From an uncultured Pelagibacteraceae bacterium (GTDB taxonomy: Bacteria; Pseudomonadota; Alphaproteobacteria; Pelagibacterales; AG-422-B15): 64,000 bases of DNA. This document shows positions 1 through 7,006 of the stretch, piece after piece. A program made the translations under genes and the position numbers. The stretch covers positions 78,409-142,408 of the forward strand of contig CACCKE010000001.1 of NCBI GenBank assembly GCA_902546615.1. The letters run 5' to 3'. A model generated the notes under the pieces. That model did no database searches. It was not told where the DNA came from and saw only the letters and a program-made list of their open reading frames with translations. Position 1 is the first letter of the stretch, and every line of letters starts with the position of its first letter.

Positions 1-1488
1 AGTATCAGTTTCTCTGATAGCGTTCATACCCGTTTCTGGACATTTAGTATATTTCCATGTGGGATGACGATCTAGTGGATTTCCTGCAACAGATAGATCA
101 ATATCCTCAGGAAGTAATAGTGGTAACTGATCTTCTGGAACGGCAATTACTTTTCCATCTTCTCTATACATGATCGGAATTGGGCAACCCCAGTATCTCT
201 GTCTTGAAATACCCCAATCTCTCAATCTATAATTGATTGTTTGTTTACCTATCTTAAGAGCGTCAACCTTTGTTATTATTGTTTTTTTTGCTTCATCCAT
301 TGAAAGCCCATTCAAAAAATCTGAGTTAATTAATCTCCCATTGCCTACTATTGCATTTTTGTTATCAAATGGAGTTTGGTCCTCAGGATCAATCACTTGA
401 ATTATTTCTAAGTTATATTTAATTGCAAAATCTAGGTCTCTTTGATCGTGAGCAGGACATCCGTATATTGCTCCAGAGCCATAGTCCATTAAGATAAAGT
501 TGGCTATATATACTGGTAATAATTTATCTTTAATAAACGGGTGTTTAATGCTTAGTTTTGTAGGTATGCCTAATTTATCATTTTTTGCTATGGACTCTTC
601 ACTGATTTTTTGTGATCTCATTTCAAATACTTGATTTTCGATACTTTTTTCCTCCTTAATAAGTTCCTCTACAAGCGGGTGAAAAGGAGATAATGCACAA
701 AATGTTGCTCCAAAAATTGTATCTGGCCGAGTGGTAAATATTTTAATTTTTTTATTATTTAAGAGTGTTAAATCAGATGAGACCTCAAAATCAATTTCAC
801 AACCATAGGACTTTCCAATCCAGTTTTTTTGCATTGCCTTCACTTTTTCTGGCCAGCCATCCATTGAATCTAAGCTGTCCATAAGACTTTCAGCGTATTT
901 AGTAATTTTAAAAAACCACTGAGATAAGTTTTTTTGCTCAATATCCGCTCCTGAGCGCCACCCTTTACCGTCAATAACCTGTTCATTAGCTAGAACGGTA
1001 TTTTCTACGGGGTCCCAATTAACAAGAGATTCTTTTTTATAAATTAAATTGTCGTTATAAAATTTTAAAAATAATTTTTGCTGTTGGTGATAATAAATTT
1101 CATCACACGTAGCAAGTTCACGTGACCAATCAAGAGAGAGTCCCATTTGCTTTAATTGATTTTTCATTGTTGAAATATTTTCATACGTCCATGTTTTAGG
1201 TGAAGTGCTATTTTCAATAGCAGCATTCTCTGCAGGCAAGCCGAATGCATCCCATCCCATAGGATGCATTACATTAAAACCCATGGCTCGTTTAAATCTG
1301 GCAATAACATCCCCTAAAGTATAATTGCGAACATGTCCCATATGTATTTTACCTGATGGGTAAGGAAACATTTCTAAAATGTAATATTTCTCTTTGTCTT
1401 TAATTACTTTACTTTCAAAAAGTTTATTTTCAGACCAATACGACTGCCATTTTTTTTCAATTATTTTTGGATTATATTTTGCAGACAT
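1..1488 (-). CDS. leuS: Leucyl-tRNA synthetase, N-terminal 496 codons (cut by window edge)
   Basis: Charges tRNA-Leu with leucine in the cytoplasm. The minus-strand frame is open from an ATG at 1486-1488 to base 1. It is absent from the ORF track because its stop lies outside the window. The product begins MSAKYNPKIIEKKW, as bacterial LeuRS does. It carries the class I signature PYPSGKIHMGH with the HIGH-type motif HMGH at residues 49-52. The editing (CP1) region is recognisable from TTRPDTIFG and later GCPAHDQRD. The KMSKS loop and tRNA-binding C-terminus are missing here because of the edge. It follows the DUF3576 lipoprotein gene by 18 bp, a common alphaproteobacterial order. Identification is secure. 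Confidence 0.97.
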   Translation of the reverse strand, partial: MSAKYNPKIIEKKWQSYWSENKLFESKVIKDKEKYYILEMFPYPSGKIHMGHVRNYTLGDVIARFKRAMGFNVMHPMGWDAFGLPAENAAIENSTSPKTWTYENISTMKNQLKQMGLSLDWSRELATCDEIYYHQQQKLFLKFYNDNLIYKKESLVNWDPVENTVLANEQVIDGKGWRSGADIEQKNLSQWFFKITKYAESLMDSLDSMDGWPEKVKAMQKNWIGKSYGCEIDFEVSSDLTLLNNKKIKIFTTRPDTIFGATFCALSPFHPLVEELIKEEKSIENQVFEMRSQKISEESIAKNDKLGIPTKLSIKHPFIKDKLLPVYIANFILMDYGSGAIYGCPAHDQRDLDFAIKYNLEIIQVIDPEDQTPFDNKNAIVGNGRLINSDFLNGLSMDEAKKTIITKVDALKIGKQTINYRLRDWGISRQRYWGCPIPIMYREDGKVIAVPEDQLPLLLPEDIDLSVAGNPLDRHPTWKYTKCPETGMNAIRETDT

Positions 1489-1506
1489 TAAAAGATTATC
1501 TATAGC

Positions 1507-2046
1507 CTAAAGCTCAGCAGCAATTTGTAGCTCTCGGGCAGAAGATAAAATACTTTCTTTAATCTTTAAACTTTGCGTATCATTTATGCCTTGATCTATC
1601 CATTGGCCTTCGTTTAAAGATTGACTGAACAAAGTAACAACCAAACTATTATCAGTCATCTCTTGGTCTACTACACGAATGTTAATTTTAATTCTACTTT
1701 GACCGTCATCAAGACTGTACCAGTCTGTTACTATTACCCCAGACATAGAGTCAACAGATAGAAGGGGCATGAAACTAATTTTATCGAGAGCAACCTTGAA
1801 GGTAATAGAGTCTAAACCATAGTCAGAGGATGAGCCCCCACCTAAAATATCTCCAAGAGAAAAGCCAGATTTTTCATCTAAGATGGTGCTACCCTCAGGA
1901 AGATTTATGTCTCTTTCTTCAACTTTTTTTGTCATAATCCTTTGTTTTTCAGTGGCATATTCCTCAGGATCATCAGACAATTGTTGCAATTGAGCGCAAG
2001 CTACAAAAGTTAGAATTGAAATCGATAAAATGAAGAGTTTTCTCAT
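1507..2046 (-). CDS. DUF3576 family lipoprotein
   Basis: A 179-aa exported protein of unknown molecular function. The N-terminus is a short signal peptide ending in a lipobox-like FVAC (Cys17), so it is probably a lipoprotein. The central stretch LLSVDSMSGVIVTDWYSLDD matches the conserved core of the DUF3576 family as I remember it. That family commonly sits directly upstream of leuS in Alphaproteobacteria, as here. The C-terminus has a helix resembling those of envelope lipoproteins, with a terminal REL region. A role in outer-membrane maintenance is inference only. The start is supported by the signal peptide. Confidence 0.8.
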   Translation of the reverse strand: MRKLFILSISILTFVACAQLQQLSDDPEEYATEKQRIMTKKVEERDINLPEGSTILDEKSGFSLGDILGGGSSSDYGLDSITFKVALDKISFMPLLSVDSMSGVIVTDWYSLDDGQSRIKINIRVVDQEMTDNSLVVTLFSQSLNEGQWIDQGINDTQSLKIKESILSSARELQIAAEL

Positions 2047-2221
2047 GTCTTTTTGTGAAATCGATAAATATTACTTTTTATTAACTTAATATGATGAAAT
2101 AATCAATTTTTGTTATTTTTTCAATATATTCTGTCAGTTGCAAAAATATCACACATTGACAATTAAATGTGGTATTTAGGAAAATATCATTAATTAAAAG
2201 CACTTTTTTTGATAAAAGAAC

Positions 2222-2241
2222 CATAGTTAAATTTAACTATG
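2222..2241. promoter_or_regulatory. 20-bp perfect palindrome in porin leader region
   Basis: CATAGTTAAATTTAACTATG is its own reverse complement and ends 28 bp before the porin ATG. It could be a dimeric-regulator operator or an mRNA hairpin. A -10-like TATGAT overlaps its right end (2238-2243), and a consensus -35-like TTGACA lies further up at 2156-2161, but the two are too far apart to pair. A Shine-Dalgarno AAAGGA (2257-2262) follows it. Confidence 0.55.
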
Positions 2242-2269
2242 ATCAATTATCATATGAAAGGAAATTACT

Positions 2270-3151
2270 ATGAATAGATCAAAAATAATTGGAGCAACTG
2301 CTTTGGCTTCAGTAATGGCTGCTAGTGCGGCTCAAGCTGAAATGTCAATTGGCGGTTTGTTCGCTGGTTCAATTGATGATACTAGCGCAGACGTTGCTTC
2401 TACTTTCTCGACTAACTCCATATACGTTACATACAGTGACTCACTAGATAACGGTATGGGTGTTTCTTTAACAATGTCTTTGAACGGAACTTCTGGAACA
2501 ACTAACCTTGTAACAGATGTAAACATCGATACAGGTATGGGTACAATCGGTTTAGGTACTGGTCAAGACTCAGCTGTTGATGGCATGGACGGTTCTCCGG
2601 CATGTTTCTCACTTAATGCTTGTGGTTCAGCTTTAAATGCAAACTACAACGATGGTGACACTGCTAGTGGTAATTCAATTGCATACTCTAACTCGATGGG
2701 TGGCATTGACTTCAAAATAACTAGAGGTATGGAAAGTGCAACTACTAACCCTGTAATGTCTTATGCAGCTGGTATGTCACTTATGGGTGCAACAATTAAA
2801 GCTGGTGTATCATCAATTGATTACATAGCGCCTGCTACTGCAGACATTGACCCATCATTTGTAACTGTTGGTTACTCAATTGCTGGCCTTAACTTAGGTT
2901 ATGCATTGTACGACGGTGACAACGGTGGTGAAGAAACTCAAATGGGTGTAGGAACTTCTGCTATGGGCATGAATGTTGGTGTTACATTTGCTGACGCTGA
3001 CCTAGCTACAGATGTTGACTACATGAGAGTATCAATAGGTAAAGGTATGGGAGCTGCTTCTTTCGGTATAGATTATACTGAAACAGACGAAGCTGGCGGA
3101 ACAGCAAATGACTCTGATCATTGGAACTTTATGTATGTAGTTGGTTTCTAA
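2270..3151 (+). CDS. Gram-negative porin (general diffusion type)
   Basis: A 293-aa outer-membrane beta-barrel, probably a trimeric diffusion porin. It has a clean signal peptide with cleavage predicted after AAQA. The mature part alternates polar and hydrophobic residues in strands typical of Porin_4-type proteins and ends in an aromatic residue (MYVVGF), the usual barrel-assembly signal. A good ribosome-binding site (AAAGGA) precedes the ATG. Codon use is visibly less AT-biased than in neighbouring genes, suggesting high expression. It is monocistronic, with its own regulatory region (palindrome) and a strong terminator. Substrate specificity cannot be read from sequence. Confidence 0.85.
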   Translation: MNRSKIIGATALASVMAASAAQAEMSIGGLFAGSIDDTSADVASTFSTNSIYVTYSDSLDNGMGVSLTMSLNGTSGTTNLVTDVNIDTGMGTIGLGTGQDSAVDGMDGSPACFSLNACGSALNANYNDGDTASGNSIAYSNSMGGIDFKITRGMESATTNPVMSYAAGMSLMGATIKAGVSSIDYIAPATADIDPSFVTVGYSIAGLNLGYALYDGDNGGEETQMGVGTSAMGMNVGVTFADADLATDVDYMRVSIGKGMGAASFGIDYTETDEAGGTANDSDHWNFMYVVGF

Positions 3152-3177
3152 TAAATTGTTTATTAGATTTTAACTCG

Positions 3178-3207
3178 AAATGCCCTACATGAAAATGTAG
3201 GGCATTT
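3178..3207 (+). terminator. Intrinsic terminator of the porin gene
   Basis: AAATGCCCTACAT (3178-3190) pairs perfectly with ATGTAGGGCATTT (3195-3207) around a GAAA tetraloop, followed by a T-run to 3211. This is one of only two clear intrinsic terminators in the window. The yggS start codon begins right after the T-tract. Confidence 0.93.
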
Positions 3208-3211
3208 TTTT

Positions 3212-3865
3212 ATGAGTAATTACAAAAATTTTTTAGCTAATTTTGATAAATCTGCAAAGCTTGCTGGCAGAGACACCGAAGAAATTGAATTAATTGCTGT
3301 TAGTAAAAAAAAACCCGCACAAGATATACAAAATGTTATAAATGAGGGACACACGTCATTCGGTGAAAATCAAATTCAAGAAATAGAAGAAAAGTGGCCA
3401 AAATTAAAAAACTTACACCCAGATATCAAATTGCATTTCATAGGTGGTATTCAAAGTAGAAAAGTAGAGTCAATTCATAAAAATTGTGAGGTTATACATT
3501 CAATCGATAGAATGAAAATTGTGAAATTGTTTGCCGCACTCGAGAGATCTGAAGGTCTCAAGAGAAAATATTTTATTCAGATTAATACAGGTAATGAACC
3601 TCAGAAGTCGGGTGTTTTATTTAACGAAGCCGAACAGTTTATTATCGATTGTTTGTCAAATTATAAACTAGAGATTATCGGTTTAATGTGTTTGCCTCCT
3701 ATAGATGAAGATCCTAAAATTCACTTTCAAAAATTACGCGATTTAGGAAAAAAATTTTATCTCAACTCCCTGAGTATGGGCATGTCGGCAGACTACCAAG
3801 TTGCGCTTGAATGTGGTTCAACTCATATACGTATAGGTACTCAAATTTTTGGTGAGCGTAACTAA
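3212..3865 (+). CDS. yggS: YggS family pyridoxal phosphate homeostasis protein
   Basis: A PLP-binding protein (PLPBP/YggS/COG0325) that buffers pyridoxal phosphate and affects amino acid homeostasis. The 217-aa length is normal. The PLP lysine sits in LIAVSKKKP, followed by FGENQIQE, HFIGGIQSRK and NTGNEPQKSG, and the C-terminal STHIRIGTQIFGER binds phosphate. The ATG directly follows the porin terminator T-tract, and the upstream bases are the hairpin itself, so no Shine-Dalgarno is available. It may therefore be leaderless, or translated only on read-through. It is convergent with the L,D-transpeptidase, with stops overlapping by 4 bp. Confidence 0.93.
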   Translation: MSNYKNFLANFDKSAKLAGRDTEEIELIAVSKKKPAQDIQNVINEGHTSFGENQIQEIEEKWPKLKNLHPDIKLHFIGGIQSRKVESIHKNCEVIHSIDRMKIVKLFAALERSEGLKRKYFIQINTGNEPQKSGVLFNEAEQFIIDCLSNYKLEIIGLMCLPPIDEDPKIHFQKLRDLGKKFYLNSLSMGMSADYQVALECGSTHIRIGTQIFGERN

Positions 3866-4356
3866 GTTTTAACTATTAATTTAGTATTACAATCTATTAG
3901 ATTTACTAATTTTAAAATATTTTTTTTCTCTATTGCAACGCAACCTTCTGTGCCCGCAAAATTTGACTTGCAAATATGTAAAAATATTGCACTCCCTTTA
4001 CCTGGCACAATTGGGTTGGTGTTATAATTTAAAACGCAAATGATATCGTAGAGATCATCATCTCTGAATAATTTCTCAGCACTTGAATCAAAAGGAAATT
4101 GAACATGTTGATTGTATAGTTTGCTTTTTGGATCATCACACCAACCATCATTTTCTCTAATGATCGCAAAAGGTATTTGGAAAATCATCTCACCTAATTT
4201 ATCTTTTCTATAATAAATTTTTTTAAATTTAAATTCACCGACAGGTGTTTTATGATCACCTTCAATTTTATTTGTTGTTAGACCTGCGCGGCCTATTGCA
4301 CAAGCAAATCGACCTAGATCAGAATGGAGATAATTATTTTGTACTAATAAATTCAC
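3862..4356 (-). CDS. L,D-transpeptidase (YkuD domain) family protein
   Basis: A 164-aa YkuD-type protein. The catalytic signature HICKSNFAGTEGCVAI (His, then GC with the nucleophilic Cys) lies near residues 127-142, and IGRAGLTTNKIEGDHKTPVGEF is a typical upstream substrate-loop region. Such enzymes cross-link peptidoglycan or attach proteins to it. No signal peptide is visible, so this may be the short alphaproteobacterial form with uncertain location. The start is GTG. A TATAAT hexamer in the correct orientation ends 7 nt before it, suggesting a leaderless mRNA. It is divergent from the winged-helix regulator. Confidence 0.85.
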   Translation of the reverse strand: MNLLVQNNYLHSDLGRFACAIGRAGLTTNKIEGDHKTPVGEFKFKKIYYRKDKLGEMIFQIPFAIIRENDGWCDDPKSKLYNQHVQFPFDSSAEKLFRDDDLYDIICVLNYNTNPIVPGKGSAIFLHICKSNFAGTEGCVAIEKKNILKLVNLIDCNTKLIVKT

Positions 4357-4381
4357 AAGCTATATTATACTCATATAAAAA
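4357..4381. promoter_or_regulatory. Compact divergent promoter region between two start codons
   Basis: Only 25 bp separate the GTG of the L,D-transpeptidase gene and the ATG of the regulator. On the minus strand a perfect TATAAT (plus-strand 4364-4369) would place transcription start at or beside the GTG. On the plus strand the overlapping TATATTAT could serve as a -10, leaving a leader of only a few bases. Both transcripts would then be leaderless or nearly so. Confidence 0.45.
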
Positions 4382-5041
4382 ATGGAAAAAAGAGTAATCC
4401 CAGTCACACTTAGAAATGACAAATTAAGGTCTATTATTTCTGAAATAATTGAGTCGAACAATATTTTTGGCAATTTAGAATTTCGACTTACTGACAAAAA
4501 TGATTTAAATAAAAATGATAAAAGTATATTAATTGCAGACAATCAATTTGTGGTGAAAGAATTATCCCATGCAATTAAATTTGATACAATTTTTATAATT
4601 AATTGTGATAGTGATGTGATAGAAACGGACAAACTAAACAGTAAGATCGTCTTGTTAAGTATACCGCTTCAATTCAGAGATTTTTATCAAAGAGTTTCAA
4701 GTACTTTAGATCAAATCAATTCACAAGCTGCACGAAAATTAAATTTTAATAGATTCACTTATGACCCAAGCATGAGAACTCTCTCTAACGATAATCTTTA
4801 TTTAAGATTTACTGAAAAAGAATCTCAAATTTTTAATAGCCTTTTAGATAACAGTAATATCTATATTTCTAAGAAAAACTTGTTAAAGATAGTATGGAGT
4901 TATAATGAAGATATAGACACGCATACTCTTGAAACTCATATATATTCCTTGAGAAAAAAAATTGAGAAAAATCTGTTAATTAAAGATCTGATTGTTTTTG
5001 AAGATAACAAAGGCTACTTTTTAAATAAAAAGTTATTGTAA
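4382..5041 (+). CDS. OmpR-type winged-helix regulator with degenerate receiver domain
   Basis: A 219-aa protein. The C-terminal half (about 125-219) is a Trans_reg_C winged helix: LTEKESQIF-like RFTEKESQIFNSLL, the recognition-helix segment THTLETHIYSLRKKIE, and the wing VFEDNKGYFL. The N-terminal 110 residues have alternating strands and helices like a receiver (SILIADNQF, TIFIINCDS), but I see no clear acidic pocket with phospho-acceptor Asp and conserved Lys. It may therefore act without phosphorylation. No kinase gene is adjacent. Targets are unknown, and the divergent L,D-transpeptidase is the obvious candidate. It ends one base from the stop of the convergent glutamine synthetase-like gene. 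Confidence 0.8.
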   Translation: MEKRVIPVTLRNDKLRSIISEIIESNNIFGNLEFRLTDKNDLNKNDKSILIADNQFVVKELSHAIKFDTIFIINCDSDVIETDKLNSKIVLLSIPLQFRDFYQRVSSTLDQINSQAARKLNFNRFTYDPSMRTLSNDNLYLRFTEKESQIFNSLLDNSNIYISKKNLLKIVWSYNEDIDTHTLETHIYSLRKKIEKNLLIKDLIVFEDNKGYFLNKKLL

Positions 5042-5042
5042 A

Positions 5043-6401
5043 TTAAACATTGAGCAATAAATGCTCTCGCTCCCATGCACTAATAACATTTTGATAAGCA
5101 TCATGTTCTGTTTGTTTAATTTCTGTAAAAAGAGTAACAAATTCCTTACCCAAAGTTTCAGATAATTCATTGCTCACTTTTAATCGTTTTAACGCATCAG
5201 GAAGATATTTAGGAATGTTATGTCGTCTTTCAAATGCATCTCCTGCAGTGGGTTTTTCTGGTTCTAATTTTTCTTTTAATCCCAGATACCCACAAGCAAG
5301 AGATGCTGCAAGAGCAAGATATGGATTTGTATCGGCACCAGGTATTCTATTTTCTATTCTTCTTGAATCAGGTGATGATGTGGGCACCCTAAAAGCAACA
5401 GTTCTATTTTCGATACCCCAGTGGGTATTAATTGGAGCTGAGGCATCAATGACGAATCGTCTGTATGAATTAACATAGGGAGCAAATAATAGCATTGCAT
5501 CTGGTAAATATGTCTGGAGACCTCCTATATAATGCAAAAATTCTTTTGAATTATTTCCTTCTTGATCACTAAAAAGATTTTTATTTGTTTTTGTTGAAAC
5601 AAGATTTTGGTGAATATGCATTGAACTTCCAGGCTGACCCTGATACGGCTTTGCCATAAATGTTGCGTGTATACCATGCTTTAATGCAACTTGTCTGACT
5701 GCTCTTTTAAACATGAACGCTTGATCTGCAAGCGCTAGAGGATCACCATGATTTAGATTTATTTCTATTTGAGAGGGACCAGACTCATGCACAAGTGTAT
5801 CCACCCCTATCTCCATTAGCTCACAATAATCGTAAACATCATCTGTCAGAGCATCAAACTCATTGACGGCATCTATTCCAAAGACACGGCTGCCTGTTTC
5901 TCTTCGACCAGACTTTCCAACTGGTGTTTTTAGAGGTAAATCAGGATCAAGATTTTGCTCACATAAATAAAACTCTAATTCAGGTGCAACGATTGCTTTT
6001 AAATTTTCCTCTTTTAATAACTCAATAATTCTAATTAAAACCTGGCGCGGTGCGATTTCTGATGCTTCACCGGTGCCATATTTAAGATCACAAATAATTT
6101 GTGCTGTTGGTTCTTTGTTCCAAGGAATTTTTCTTAAGGTTGAAAGTTCAGGAGACATAAATAAATCTTCTTCGACATAATCAATCACTTCACTCTCATA
6201 AACCCATTTACCAGAAACTGTTTGACCAAAAACCGAATCAGCGAGTTTGAGACTCTGGTCTTCTAAAGATTTTAAAAATCTTTGCACAGGAAGAATTTTC
6301 CCCTTTGATGATCCAGCCATATCAGGAAAAATACATTCTACTTCAGATATTTTGTTTGACTCAAGCCATTGCTTAAGTTCACTGTTTGAACTAACCGTCA
6401 T
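5043..6401 (-). CDS. Glutamine synthetase family protein (gamma-glutamylpolyamine synthetase type)
   Basis: A 452-aa ATP-dependent glutamate-amine ligase of the glutamine synthetase superfamily. Visible family motifs include the N-terminal beta-grasp DMAGSSKGKILP, the metal ligands APELEFYL and GPSQIEINL, the ATP site GSSMHIHQNL, and the substrate/adenylyl region NRTVAFRVPTSSPDSRRIENRIPGAD. Length and motifs resemble PuuA-like enzymes, which glutamylate putrescine or other amines, more than GlnA, which is about 470 aa with a Tyr adenylylation loop. No other polyamine catabolic gene is adjacent, so the amine substrate is uncertain. Confidence 0.85.
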   Translation of the reverse strand: MTVSSNSELKQWLESNKISEVECIFPDMAGSSKGKILPVQRFLKSLEDQSLKLADSVFGQTVSGKWVYESEVIDYVEEDLFMSPELSTLRKIPWNKEPTAQIICDLKYGTGEASEIAPRQVLIRIIELLKEENLKAIVAPELEFYLCEQNLDPDLPLKTPVGKSGRRETGSRVFGIDAVNEFDALTDDVYDYCELMEIGVDTLVHESGPSQIEINLNHGDPLALADQAFMFKRAVRQVALKHGIHATFMAKPYQGQPGSSMHIHQNLVSTKTNKNLFSDQEGNNSKEFLHYIGGLQTYLPDAMLLFAPYVNSYRRFVIDASAPINTHWGIENRTVAFRVPTSSPDSRRIENRIPGADTNPYLALAASLACGYLGLKEKLEPEKPTAGDAFERRHNIPKYLPDALKRLKVSNELSETLGKEFVTLFTEIKQTEHDAYQNVISAWEREHLLLNV

Positions 6402-6436
6402 TGCTATTGAAATATTTAATAAAACCTGCCTGTGGT

Positions 6437-7006
6437 TTAGTTATATTTAACCACGAATAATTTCTGGCTTATAAATATATTTTTTTTTATTTTTGTAAAC
6501 TTAAAAACAGTTTTATTGCGATATTCATCATAAATTTCCCATTTTTTGAGATCTAAAGACTGTTGATCAAATACAAATTTGATTTGATTATCAGACTTGT
6601 CGTTTTTGACTTTAAGCATCAGATGATAAAAATTATTTTCATCTGTCAGCGATAGGATATCGAATTCGTTCTCTATTAGGATATCTTCTGATAAAAGTTT
6701 TTTCAAAATACTGTCACCAATAGGAAAACTGTCAATTTGATAACCTTCCTTATCTACCACTACCATCAAACTTTTATTAGTGATGATATCTTCTTCTCTA
6801 CCATCATATATAAACTTTGATTTATAAGGCTTTAAAAAAAAAAATTGTCCATTAAAAACATTTCCCTCTTGATCAATTTGTTCAAATTGACCTGACATTG
6901 ATTTTATTTTATTCCAATGATCTTCTATGCCCGTAATAATTGGATTAGATGAAGAATTATTGACAACAAAAAAAAATAGGAAAATGATTAAAATGAATGA
7001 CTTCAT
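6437..7006 (-). CDS. lolA: Outer-membrane lipoprotein carrier protein LolA family
   Basis: A periplasmic chaperone that ferries lipoproteins from the inner to the outer membrane. The 189-aa product has an N-terminal signal segment rich in Phe/Ile. The LolA-type core follows: MSGQFEQIDQEGNVFNGQFFFLKPYKSKFIY and later MVVVDKEGYQIDSFPIG. The ATG overlaps the ftsK stop as ATGA. The ftsK-lolA pairing is typical of both Alpha- and Gammaproteobacteria and supports the call. No LolB partner is visible in the window, as expected in Alphaproteobacteria, where LolA may act bifunctionally. Confidence 0.88.
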   Translation of the reverse strand: MKSFILIIFLFFFVVNNSSSNPIITGIEDHWNKIKSMSGQFEQIDQEGNVFNGQFFFLKPYKSKFIYDGREEDIITNKSLMVVVDKEGYQIDSFPIGDSILKKLLSEDILIENEFDILSLTDENNFYHLMLKVKNDKSDNQIKFVFDQQSLDLKKWEIYDEYRNKTVFKFTKIKKNIFISQKLFVVKYN

